12,510 bases of DNA from Candidatus Liptonbacteria bacterium CG11_big_fil_rev_8_21_14_0_20_35_14 (lineage in GTDB: Bacteria; Patescibacteriota; Minisyncoccia; UBA6257; XYB1-36-10): NCBI GenBank assembly GCA_002796205.1, contig PCWO01000009.1, positions 4,088 to 16,597 of the forward strand, given 5' to 3'. The translations under genes and the position numbers were made by a program. Position 1 is the stretch's first letter. Each line of letters starts with the position of its first letter. The notes under the pieces were generated by a model. It saw only the letters and a program-made list of their open reading frames with translations, did not search any database and was not told where the DNA came from. Shown in pieces: positions 1 to 6,588 of this stretch.

Positions 1-63
1 AAAATCTTTGAATATGATAATTTTCAAGTTGGAGAAGGTAGAGTTGAAACTCCAGTTTTTTAA
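1..63 (+). CDS. C-terminal end of an unidentified protein (partial)
   Basis: The first twenty codons of the window are open in frame 1 and end at a TAA at 61-63. The visible tail reads ...FQVGEGRVETPVF. It is too short to assign a family. The gene converges on the minus-strand hydrolase that ends at 73, with only nine bases between the two stop codons. The AT-rich codons match the neighbouring genes, which supports a real coding end. The start lies outside the window. Confidence 0.55.
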   Translation, partial: KIFEYDNFQVGEGRVETPVF

Positions 64-72
64 AGATAAACA

Positions 73-813
73 TTAGTTAATAAAATTATTTAGTATGGTA
101 ATAAATTTTTGAGGTTGATCTATAAAACAAAAGTGACCGGCATTTTCTATAATCTCTAGTTTAGCATTGTTTATGTTTTGTTTTAAGGTTTTAGCCATTG
201 ATATCGGAGTAATATCATCATCTTGACCCCAGACAATCAAAGTCTCTTGATTTATGTTTTTTAAAAGTGGTTCTAAATCTTCGTTAATAATATTTAAAAA
301 TGTTTTTTGCATTGCGGGAGTAGCTAGATAGTCTGGTCCAATTTTTTTATATATGGTTTGTCTTAAAGAATCTAGGCCCGGAATATAGAAAAATGGTTTT
401 ACTATTTTAGCGATTATTTTATAGATAAATTTTTTTAAATTTTTTTCCTGTAGTCCGGCACTGTCTACTAAAACTATTTTTTTAATCCAGCTAGCATTTT
501 TTGAGGCCAACTTAATAGCGATACGTCCGCCAAAAGAGTGGCCAATTAAAATAGCCTCATTTATATTTTCAGATTTTATAAATTCATTAACTAAATTAGC
601 GTAATCACCTAGAGTGGCGCCATCTTTAAAACTTTGAGAGACGCTGAAGCCGGGAAGATCTAGGGCGTAGATAGTTTTCTTTGGTATATTGTTTATTATT
701 TGAGTAAAAACTCGTCCTTCCGACCGCCAGCCGTGTAAAAAAACTAAAGTCGGAGAACTATCCCCTGCTTTTTTAAAATATGAGATTATTTGGTTATTAA
801 TCAGTTTTTGCAT
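73..813 (-). CDS. alpha/beta-fold hydrolase
   Basis: This 246-residue protein is a cytoplasmic alpha/beta hydrolase with a complete set of catalytic landmarks. LVFLHGW near residue 27 is the oxyanion strand, GHSFGG at 91-96 is the nucleophile elbow with Ser93, the WGQDDD segment near 195-200 carries the acid, and NAGHF supplies His227. Residues about 125-175 form a helical cap. Length and order match lipase/esterase/epoxide-hydrolase-like enzymes of the PF00561/PF12697 type. Substrate cannot be deduced. There is no signal peptide and no Shine-Dalgarno sequence before the ATG. The gene lies downstream of the LOG gene, behind a hairpin terminator, so it may be expressed only by read-through or from an unrecognised promoter. 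Family assignment is firm; function is open. Confidence 0.92.
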   Translation of the reverse strand: MQKLINNQIISYFKKAGDSSPTLVFLHGWRSEGRVFTQIINNIPKKTIYALDLPGFSVSQSFKDGATLGDYANLVNEFIKSENINEAILIGHSFGGRIAIKLASKNASWIKKIVLVDSAGLQEKNLKKFIYKIIAKIVKPFFYIPGLDSLRQTIYKKIGPDYLATPAMQKTFLNIINEDLEPLLKNINQETLIVWGQDDDITPISMAKTLKQNINNAKLEIIENAGHFCFIDQPQKFITILNNFIN

Positions 814-829
814 CGTTAACAGTACAATA

Positions 830-856
830 CAAAAAAATACCCTCTTTGGGAAGAGG
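830..856 (-). terminator. intrinsic terminator after the LOG gene
   Basis: CCTCTT (841-846) and AAGAGG (851-856) form a perfect 6-bp stem with a 4-base loop. Read leftward, the stem is followed by a T-rich run (complement of the A tract at 832-838). It lies twelve bases past the LOG stop codon. The plus-strand side is also T-rich, so it could act in both directions. Confidence 0.7.
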
Positions 857-867
857 ATGTTTTTTAT

Positions 868-1578
868 TTATTTTTTTATTTTAAGGATAGATTTTATAAG
901 TTTATAGGCCTCATCGGCATTATCCACTATGTGATAAAGATTAAAATCTTCTTGACTTATAGCTTGATGGTCTTTATAAACTGTCTTTTTGAGAAAATCT
1001 TGGAGTGGTTGCCAGTAATCACGGCCAACTAATATAAGAGGGATGGGTTTTATTTTTTTAGTTTGGACTAAAGTAACAAGTTCAAAAAATTCATCTAAAG
1101 TGCCGAAGCCTCCAGGAAAAAATATATAAACTTGAGAGGCGAAGGCCAACATAACTTTTCTGGTAAAAAAATGATGGAAATTGGCGGAGTCTTTAACATA
1201 TTTATTAATAGTTTGTTCCTCGGGCAGTTCAATATTAATACCAACCGAATCTCCGCCGGCTTTAAAGGCGCCTTTGTTAGCGAACTCCATAATACCAGAG
1301 GCGCCACCGGTTATAATAGCGTAGCCGTCTTGAGCGAGTTGCCCAGCTAAATCTTCGGCATCTTTGTATTCCTTAGGTTTTAGACCGCTTCTAGACGAAC
1401 CAAAAAAAGTAGCGGCCTTCTTATATTTGCGTAAAAGTTCAAAGCCCGTAACAAATTCAGACATTATTTGAAAGATGCGCCAAGTTTCGTTTTGACCACC
1501 CGAATCTTCAAAAAGTTCTTTATCCATTCTCTTAGACTCAACTTCTATTTTTTTAGGTTCATTTTTCATTGATATCAT
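868..1578 (-). CDS. LOG family protein (cytokinin riboside 5'-monophosphate phosphoribohydrolase-like)
   Basis: The 236-residue product has the LOG/TIGR00730 Rossmann fold. FFGSSRS (58-64) is the N-terminal nucleotide loop, GGASGIMEFANKGAF (91-105) follows the second strand, TRK (139-141) carries the conserved Arg-Lys, and PGGFGTLDE (155-163) is the signature with catalytic Glu163. Characterised family members cleave the N-glycosidic bond of nucleoside 5'-monophosphates. Older databases call them lysine decarboxylases, which is wrong. The first 50 residues form a charged helical extension common in bacterial LOGs. The start at 1578 is the first ATG; a second ATG three codons later is equally possible. 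There is no Shine-Dalgarno sequence. It starts 13 bases after the flavoprotein stop and is the last gene of the redox operon before the terminator at 841-856. Why a LOG sits in a thiol operon is unknown. Confidence 0.92.
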   Translation of the reverse strand: MISMKNEPKKIEVESKRMDKELFEDSGGQNETWRIFQIMSEFVTGFELLRKYKKAATFFGSSRSGLKPKEYKDAEDLAGQLAQDGYAIITGGASGIMEFANKGAFKAGGDSVGINIELPEEQTINKYVKDSANFHHFFTRKVMLAFASQVYIFFPGGFGTLDEFFELVTLVQTKKIKPIPLILVGRDYWQPLQDFLKKTVYKDHQAISQEDFNLYHIVDNADEAYKLIKSILKIKK

Positions 1579-1591
1579 TTTAGCATATTTT

Positions 1592-2998
1592 TTAGTGATA
1601 CATTAGTTTTAATATTGATTTGGTAAGAGGGTTTAATTTTTTAGACATATGTTTAGAAATAAGAGATTTATTGATGCGAGTAGCTGTGGGGTAGGGATAG
1701 GTTTTAGAAAATAATTTATTGATATTTAATTTTGCGAAATTAGCCAATATTAATTCTTGAATAAGTTCTCCGGCATTATCGGCCATCATGGTACCCCCTA
1801 AAATTTTATTATTTTTAATATAGATTTTTAGTTTGCCTTCCTGGTTATTATCCGTTATGGAGCGGTCGTTATCTTTAAAATTTGTTTCCAAAATATTATA
1901 TTTTATTTTTCTTTTATTTAATTCTTGGGGACTTAAGCCAAAAGTGGCTATCTCGGGGCTGGTATAGGTTACCCAGGCAAAATTATCGGTATTTATTTTT
2001 TTCTTAAACGGAGAGAAAAAATTTCTGATGATAAGGCCGGCGTGGAGTTCGGCGGCGTGCGTGAATTGCAATCCACCTATGACATCTCCAATGGCATATA
2101 CTTTTTTATTGGTGGTTTGCAAATATTTATTAACTTTGATGTGGCCACCTTTGTCTGTTTCTATGCCAGCTTTTTCAAGATTAAGGGATTTTGTGTTTGG
2201 TACTCTGCCGATAGATGAAAGAATAAGGTCGTACTCTAAACTTTTGGTATTGTTATTTTTATCTTTAATAATAACGCAATTACCTTGAAGACTATCAAAT
2301 TCGTAGTCGTATATTATTTCAAGACCATCTTTAATCAATTTATATTCAAATAAATTTATAATTTCAGGATCTTCCTTATTTAAAATTTTATCTCCTCTTT
2401 GAATAATGGTTACTTTTGAACCCAAAAAACTAAAAGCCTGGCCAAGCTCTATGCCGATTGGTCCTCCGCCAAAAATAATAAATTTTTCTGGAAGTTTATC
2501 TATGTCAAATATTGTTTCGTTAGTAACTATTTTTTCTTTATTAATGTCACCCGCTTCAAGTTTTCGAGGGGATGAGCCGGTAGCAACAACTATTTTTTTA
2601 GACACATAGATTTGATCGCCAACTTGAACGGTGTTTTTATCTTTAAAGGAGGCCTCGCCTAAAATAACATCAAGGCCAAGATTCTTAAGATAAGAGGTGT
2701 TTTCATGTTGTCTTATTATGTTTTGCTTGTCTTTAATGTAGGATTTAATTTTTTTAAAATCTACCGAGCCGGAGGAAGTAACACCAAATTCTTCCGAGCT
2801 TTTAGCGACTTTAATAACGCGAGCAATATGAATTAGAGCTTTACTTGGAACGCATCCGAAATTTAGGCAATCTCCGCCAATATTATGGTCGGTTTTATCA
2901 ATAAGTAAAACATTAAAGCCGACTTTATTCATAAAAGAGGCGACATTAAGTCCGCCCGAGCCAGCGCCGATTATTATAATGTCGTATTTTTTAGTCAT
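1592..2998 (-). CDS. FAD-dependent pyridine nucleotide-disulfide oxidoreductase (dihydrolipoamide dehydrogenase / mercuric reductase-like)
   Basis: This full-length 468-residue class I flavoprotein disulfide reductase has GAGSGG (11-16) for FAD, the redox pair Cys44/Cys49 in GDCLNFGCVPSK (42-53), ATGSSPR (139-145), GGGPIGIELG (177-186) for NAD(P)H, and YAIGDVIGG (301-309) for the second FAD contact, then a dimerisation domain. The C-terminal active-site motif, normally His-Pro-x-x-x-x-Glu, reads TYPYPTATR (433-441): the catalytic His is Tyr and the Glu is lost. A Tyr in this place resembles mercuric reductase, but the MerA C-terminal Cys pair and N-terminal metal domain are absent. No E1/E2 dehydrogenase genes are nearby. 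Its ATG overlaps the stop of the upstream CcdA-like fragment (TAATG), implying translational coupling. It probably reduces a small thiol protein or low-molecular disulfide; the partner is unknown. Confidence 0.93.
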   Translation of the reverse strand: MTKKYDIIIIGAGSGGLNVASFMNKVGFNVLLIDKTDHNIGGDCLNFGCVPSKALIHIARVIKVAKSSEEFGVTSSGSVDFKKIKSYIKDKQNIIRQHENTSYLKNLGLDVILGEASFKDKNTVQVGDQIYVSKKIVVATGSSPRKLEAGDINKEKIVTNETIFDIDKLPEKFIIFGGGPIGIELGQAFSFLGSKVTIIQRGDKILNKEDPEIINLFEYKLIKDGLEIIYDYEFDSLQGNCVIIKDKNNNTKSLEYDLILSSIGRVPNTKSLNLEKAGIETDKGGHIKVNKYLQTTNKKVYAIGDVIGGLQFTHAAELHAGLIIRNFFSPFKKKINTDNFAWVTYTSPEIATFGLSPQELNKRKIKYNILETNFKDNDRSITDNNQEGKLKIYIKNNKILGGTMMADNAGELIQELILANFAKLNINKLFSKTYPYPTATRINKSLISKHMSKKLNPLTKSILKLMYH

Positions 2999-3165
2999 TA
3001 TAGAAAGTCTAGAATAAATTCTTCGTAGTTAAGAAATTTCAGCAACTTATAGCCGTATTGAATGGTTAAGCCGAAGTTGTCGGTTAAAAGAGGCAGAGTG
3101 CAGGGAGCGAGGAACATAAAAAGGCCGGCTATGAATGCAGAAATAATAAGTCCGATTTCAATCAT
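2998..3165 (-). pseudogene. truncated CcdA/DsbD-type membrane thiol transporter (first transmembrane segment only)
   Basis: This 55-codon frame runs from ATG at 3165 to TAA at 2998. Residues 4-19 are a hydrophobic segment, followed at 19-27 by LAPCTLPLL, the hallmark Pro-Cys of the first helix of CcdA/DsbD electron carriers (usually S/A-P-C-x-L-P-L). In the family this Cys pairs with one in helix 4 to pass electrons from cytoplasmic thioredoxin outward. Here the protein changes to an unrelated-looking tail (about residues 28-55) and stops, so five of the usual six helices and the partner Cys are missing. The start overlaps the stop of the TlpA-like frame (ATGA) and the stop overlaps the flavoprotein start (TAATG), so it is still wired for coupled translation. 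It is most likely a deletion remnant; a functional single-span peptide is the alternative. Confidence 0.7.
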
Positions 3166-3736
3166 GATTGTATATTTTTAGTTAATTGTAATAGTTGGTT
3201 GGCTTTTTGCCTCATTTCATTAAAGTCCATAGAGCCTCTTTTGTGGATTCTGATATTGCCTTCGCTATCTATAAATATTGTTTCAGGCATACCAAAGCCT
3301 CCGATTGATTTATAAAATTTATCACTTGGGTTAAGCAGAAATATTAGATCATCGGTAACGCCGATTTAATTGGTAAAGCCTTTAGCATTTTCCAAAGACT
3401 CTTCTCTATCAATAGAGATTATATCTAATTGACCATTAAACTCGGACTGCAGTTTAGCAAAATCTGGCAGTTCATCGCGACAGAAAGGACACCAAACAGC
3501 CCAGGAATTTATGATAGTCGGCGTACCGGCAAAACTTTTCAGCGATATATTATTTCCCTTATAGTCTTTAAGGGTAAGGCCTTTAACTTCTCCTAAATTA
3601 GGCAAATCGGTGATGTTATCAGAGTTGGTACCGGCATTATTTTGACTTTCAATATTTTTATCTTGCTCCTGTAAAATAAAGACTCCTATGGCTAAGACTA
3701 TGATTATAAGAGTTATGATTGATATTTTTTTGTCAT
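3162..3736 (-). pseudogene. broken TlpA/ResA-like membrane-anchored thioredoxin
   Basis: The conceptual product is about 191 residues: a short charged start, a transmembrane anchor (ISIITLIIIVLAIGVFIL), a linker, and a TlpA/AhpC-TSA-type thioredoxin domain with the active site WCPFC encoded near 3480-3495, then a cis-Pro region (GGFGMPETIF). Two lesions break it. First, the only good ATG (3736) is one base out of frame: an A7 run (3725-3731) would need eight A to join MTKK to the anchor. Second, an in-frame TAA at 3366-3368 interrupts FTN*IGVTDD, after which the same frame continues 67 sense codons to a TGA at 3162. That TGA still overlaps the next ATG by four bases. In the main frame the first usable start is a TTG at 3605, which would omit the anchor. 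It would have supplied reductant outside the membrane. Sequencing error is possible but needs two independent faults. Confidence 0.82.
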
Positions 3737-3774
3737 ATTTTTATTTATTTTACAGATAATACAGAAAAATATTT

Positions 3775-4485
3775 TTATATTAGTTCGTCAATAATCTGTT
3801 GCCAGGATTCATAGGGCAGGGCTCCGGAGACTGGAGTGGTGTTGCCTTCTTTATCTATAATGATGGAAAATGGTGTGCCTCTGCCTCCGGCTTTGGTAGC
3901 CTCGGCGCGATCGGTATTAACCTCGTCTATAATTGATTTATCAGACAAACAGGAATTAAATTCTTCGGCATCTATGTTTAAGTTTTGAGCTATGCTTTTG
4001 TACAAATCGTTGTCTAGGCTTCTTTGATTTTCAAAAACTTGGTTGGCAAACTCCCAAAAAGAATCTCCCCCACCTAGTTTAGCCACGCACTCCGAGGCAA
4101 CAGCGGCGCTTTGAGCGTTAGAGTGGATATTAGTTAAAGGAAAGTGTCTGTAAACCCATTTAACCTCACCTTGATAATCTTCAACTACTCTTGAAAGAGT
4201 GGGGTGAACTCTTTGGCAGAAAGGACACTCAAAATCGGAGTATTCCACTATAGTGATAGGAGCACCTAGATCTCCTAATATGTGGTCGTCGCTTGAAACC
4301 GGTCTTATAGTAGAAGAACTACCCGCTTCATTATTGCGAGTTGGTTGATTATCTTTAAAATTGTTAGAGATTGACGAGGCGACGCCGTCATTACCGCCTC
4401 CACCTGAAAATATAATAGCGACGGCTATTATAAGGCTGGCTATTATAATGGAGATTGTAATTGTATAGTTATTGGTTTGATTCAT
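3775..4485 (-). CDS. membrane-anchored DsbA-like thiol-disulfide protein (copy 1)
   Basis: This 236-residue protein has a single N-terminal transmembrane helix (about 9-27), a Ser/Asn-rich linker (28-68), and a DsbA/thioredoxin-like domain of the DSBA/Thioredoxin_4 type. The strand TIVEYSDFECPFC puts the active site Cys87-Pro-Phe-Cys90 at the head of the first helix, and GTPFSII (203-209) provides the cis-Pro. A second pair, Cys133 (SECV) and Cys179 (NSCL), is conserved in the paralogue at 8535-9227 and is probably structural. The domain faces outside the cytoplasmic membrane by topology. It most likely oxidises or isomerises protein disulfides. No DsbB/VKOR reoxidase gene is visible in this window. 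The start is preceded by an A-rich, Shine-Dalgarno-free leader. It belongs to the ArsR-led operon. Confidence 0.93.
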   Translation of the reverse strand: MNQTNNYTITISIIIASLIIAVAIIFSGGGGNDGVASSISNNFKDNQPTRNNEAGSSSTIRPVSSDDHILGDLGAPITIVEYSDFECPFCQRVHPTLSRVVEDYQGEVKWVYRHFPLTNIHSNAQSAAVASECVAKLGGGDSFWEFANQVFENQRSLDNDLYKSIAQNLNIDAEEFNSCLSDKSIIDEVNTDRAEATKAGGRGTPFSIIIDKEGNTTPVSGALPYESWQQIIDELI

Positions 4486-4551
4486 TTTATTTTTATTTTT
4501 TCGCTCTCTATGCTTGTTTTGTAAGCTAATATTAATACAGAAAGGTTAATT

Positions 4552-4791
4552 TTAAATGCCATGCAGACTTGGAGAGACTTTCTCCGGACCGCGATTTTTA
4601 TATCTTTTAATAAAGTCCTTGATACGGTTTATATTAAATTCTGATTTATTAAAGGTGTCTAACCTCCCCCAGGCGACGACGGCTATATCGCTATCGTTTT
4701 GACTTCTTGGTGTAATGATAACTTTATTGCCGGCTAAATCCTTTAAGGTTTTGCGTTCTTGATATGTTTTTTTATCTTCTGAATCTGACAT
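4552..4791 (-). CDS. hypothetical protein of 79 residues
   Basis: I do not recognise this protein. It starts with a charged segment (MSDSEDKKTYQERKT), continues with a short beta-rich stretch (NKVIITPRSQNDSDIAVVAW, about 22-41), and ends with a basic helix-like part (INRIKDFIKRYKN) and a Pro/Ser/His tail. It has no Cys, no membrane segment and no signal peptide, so it should be cytoplasmic. It starts eleven bases after the glutaredoxin stop and is followed by 66 bases before the DsbA-like start. Codon use matches its neighbours and the frame is open from a normal ATG. The parallel glutaredoxin-DsbA cassette at 8535-9474 lacks it, so it is an insertion specific to this copy. Confidence 0.7.
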   Translation of the reverse strand: MSDSEDKKTYQERKTLKDLAGNKVIITPRSQNDSDIAVVAWGRLDTFNKSEFNINRIKDFIKRYKNRGPEKVSPSLHGI

Positions 4792-4801
4792 AAAGAAAAT
4801 T

Positions 4802-5050
4802 TTATTTTATTTCTAAAAGCTCTTTAAACTTACCTTCGTTAAAACCAATAACTACTTCTTCTTCTCCTTTGTCGTTTGTTATAATGGTTACTGGAACTCC
4901 CATTTGGCCAGTCTTGGTCACCATTTCTTTAGCGGCAATGTGGTCTACAGCGACATTTACATCGGTGTATTCAATGTTGTTTTCTTTGAGAAATTCTTTG
5001 GTCATTTTACAGAAAGAACAGGTTGGAGTTGAATAAATTTTTACACTCAT
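4802..5050 (-). CDS. glutaredoxin-like protein (NrdH/Grx family), copy 1
   Basis: This 82-residue cytoplasmic thioredoxin-fold protein has its active site at Cys11-Ser-Phe-Cys14 (STPTCSFCKMTKEFL), the cis-Pro in GQMGVPVTII (Pro53), and a C-terminal IGFNEGKFKELL like the GFD/GFN region of NrdH-type glutaredoxins. The length is typical. Such proteins are reduced by thioredoxin-reductase-like flavoproteins or by low-molecular thiols, so the disulfide oxidoreductase in the same operon is a reasonable electron donor (inference). It is nearly the same as the protein at 9229-9474. It follows DUF3179 after a 49-base AT-rich gap that contains a TATAAT on its strand (5070-5075) without a recognisable -35, so a weak internal promoter is possible. 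Confidence 0.93.
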   Translation of the reverse strand: MSVKIYSTPTCSFCKMTKEFLKENNIEYTDVNVAVDHIAAKEMVTKTGQMGVPVTIITNDKGEEEVVIGFNEGKFKELLEIK

Positions 5051-5099
5051 ATTATATATTTTATTTTTAATTATAATTTTTATTAATTAATCGACTTTC

Positions 5100-6242
5100 T
5101 TATTTATAAAGTTCCGTATTAGGGTGAACCGCCACCCAAGAAAACCAGAAACCCCCTATGGTTGGCAATATATCATTATTTGACCCTATGGTCAGGGAAA
5201 CTTCTCCATTAGGAGTCTTATTTATAGTAACAGTTTTACCGGCAAAAGTATCGGATGTTTTGCCGATCGGAATAACTTCTTTGAGATAGGCTTTGAATTG
5301 CCCTTCGTGTTCTACTCCAAGAACAAAGTCTTTGGGGTGGAGCCTGTTGTCGGTGAATTTTGCCCCAAAACTAACATCTTCGTTAGTATAATAGTTTCCG
5401 TAAGGATCTGACCCGTAACTTCTAACAGTTCCCGTATCACGAGATAGAACTTTGGTATCGGGATAGGCTTTTTTCCACTCTCCATACCTTACTACATCGC
5501 TTGGAATTATATTAAGTCTTTGGCTAGTGTGTTCTCCCAAGACGGCCTCGCCTAAAACCTGTGACCAGAGTGATTCACTGGATGAGCGGTTATACATTAA
5601 AAGATTTGACTGCCAAAGACGGCCCGAGACGCCAAATTCCACCGGCTGGCCGTCTATTTTTCTTTCAAATACGATGCCAGTGGCACAAAGCGGGCAATAG
5701 GTTACCAAAACAGGCTCTCCTTGGATGGTATCGTTGGTTATTTCGTGCCAAACCATTATCTGATTGGGATAGAACCTTGACTCTCCTTTAAGATTAACTC
5801 CCAGACCGATTTCGTTGTCATCTAAAAATTCGTCGGCCTCGTTTGGGTTTATAAACTTTGGATTATCTATAGAGGGGATGCCGTCTTTAGGGGGGCCTCC
5901 GGAGAGAATTTCATTTAAAGGAATGGAGTGTTTAACTCCGTCGGTTACCATTATTTTTCTATTTGACTCTCCTCGTATACTCGTTGATTTTTTATTCATG
6001 TTTGTATTTGTAGTTTCGGGTTCATCTAAGTTAAAGGGTTCTTCTTTTATTTCTATATTAACATTTTGGGAATTATTTTCATTATTATTTGTGTTTTCTT
6101 TAGCGTTTTGAGCCCTATCTAAGGCCTCTTCAAAGGGCATAGACTCTCCTTTTGGTATGGGAAACTGGTTGCTGTTTCTGTATAGTAAAAATCCGCCGAA
6201 GACTAAAATAGTTCCCGTTAGTATTATAACTGGTGTTTTCAT
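5100..6242 (-). CDS. DUF3179 domain-containing membrane-anchored protein
   Basis: The 380-residue protein begins with an uncleaved-looking transmembrane helix (4-20), a low-complexity Asn/Glu-rich linker to about residue 95, and a DUF3179 domain to the end. Landmarks seen: LSGGPPKDGIPSIDNPKF (113-130), a conserved VTYCPLCATGIVF segment with Cys183 and Cys186, FGVSGRLWQSNLLMYNR (203-219), SLWSQ (224-228), and the late YGSDPYGNYY. Topology places the domain outside the membrane. The function of DUF3179 is unknown. The paired Cys in a CPLC arrangement, and the position between an ArsR regulator and thiol-disulfide proteins, suggest a thiol- or metal-linked role (inference). Its ATG overlaps the ArsR stop by four bases (ATGA), so it is translationally coupled to its repressor. 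The start is fixed by this overlap and by the anchor helix. Confidence 0.93.
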   Translation of the reverse strand: MKTPVIILTGTILVFGGFLLYRNSNQFPIPKGESMPFEEALDRAQNAKENTNNNENNSQNVNIEIKEEPFNLDEPETTNTNMNKKSTSIRGESNRKIMVTDGVKHSIPLNEILSGGPPKDGIPSIDNPKFINPNEADEFLDDNEIGLGVNLKGESRFYPNQIMVWHEITNDTIQGEPVLVTYCPLCATGIVFERKIDGQPVEFGVSGRLWQSNLLMYNRSSSESLWSQVLGEAVLGEHTSQRLNIIPSDVVRYGEWKKAYPDTKVLSRDTGTVRSYGSDPYGNYYTNEDVSFGAKFTDNRLHPKDFVLGVEHEGQFKAYLKEVIPIGKTSDTFAGKTVTINKTPNGEVSLTIGSNNDILPTIGGFWFSWVAVHPNTELYK

Positions 6243-6532
6243 AGAGATGTTGTTTTAATTATTTTTTTAATTATATTATTAAGTTTATGATTAGTGGTTT
6301 TATAACACATCATATGGCCTTGGCGTAAACATTCCACCAGGCCAAGACTTTCAAGTTTGGCTAATTGGTGGCTAGTGGCGGAGTGAGATATTTTAATATG
6401 GCTTGATATGTCGCTGACACATATTTCTTTTTTGTTATTAAAAAGAAGGCTTATAATTTTAAGCCTGGTGGGGTCGCTTATAATTTTAAAAAGATTGGCT
6501 TGGTTTGTTATGGTTTTATTGTTAAATGCCAT
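6239..6532 (-). CDS. ArsR-family winged-helix transcriptional repressor
   Basis: This 97-residue protein has the ArsR/SmtB winged-helix fold: ISDPTRLKIISLL (18-30), EICVSDISSHIKI (36-48), the recognition helix SHSATSHQLAKLESLGLV (49-66), and a beta wing with QGHMMCYK (71-78). Family members repress as dimers and release DNA on metal binding or thiol oxidation. The classic arsenite motif ELCVCDL is EICVSDI here, so only Cys38 of that pair is present. Cys68 and Cys76 flank the wing instead. With three Cys and thiol-redox targets, thiol or soft-metal sensing is plausible (inference). An ArsR-type operator just downstream of its own promoter (6563-6576) indicates autoregulation. It is first in the operon and overlaps DUF3179 by ATGA. 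No Shine-Dalgarno sequence precedes the ATG. Confidence 0.93.
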   Translation of the reverse strand: MAFNNKTITNQANLFKIISDPTRLKIISLLFNNKKEICVSDISSHIKISHSATSHQLAKLESLGLVECLRQGHMMCYKTTNHKLNNIIKKIIKTTSL

Positions 6533-6561
6533 ATTTTATTTTATTTATATATAAATAATAC

Positions 6562-6577
6562 ATGAATATCTGTTCAA
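6562..6577 (-). promoter_or_regulatory. ArsR-type operator, redox operon
   Basis: Read on the minus strand the core is TGAACAGATATTCA (6576-6563), an imperfect inverted repeat of TGAAyA half-sites as in SmtB/CzrA/ArsR operators. It lies just downstream of the predicted transcription start of the arsR operon, a normal place for repression. It matches the site at 7964-7977 in 13 of 14 bases. Confidence 0.75.
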
Positions 6578-6588
6578 ACTTTCATTTA

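Noticed and set aside
1592..2998. Calling the flavoprotein merA or lpdA
   Set aside because: It lacks the MerA C-terminal Cys pair and metal domain, lacks the Lpd His-Glu pair, and has no dehydrogenase-complex partners nearby.
3366..3368. TAA as a recoded sense codon
   Set aside because: TAA ends many intact genes here (for example glutaredoxin 1 and the flavoprotein), and no known bacterial code of this group reassigns TAA. A nonsense mutation or error is simpler.
5561..6111. Plus-strand frames opposite DUF3179
   Set aside because: These are shadows of the well-supported DUF3179 coding strand, with no start signals or domains.
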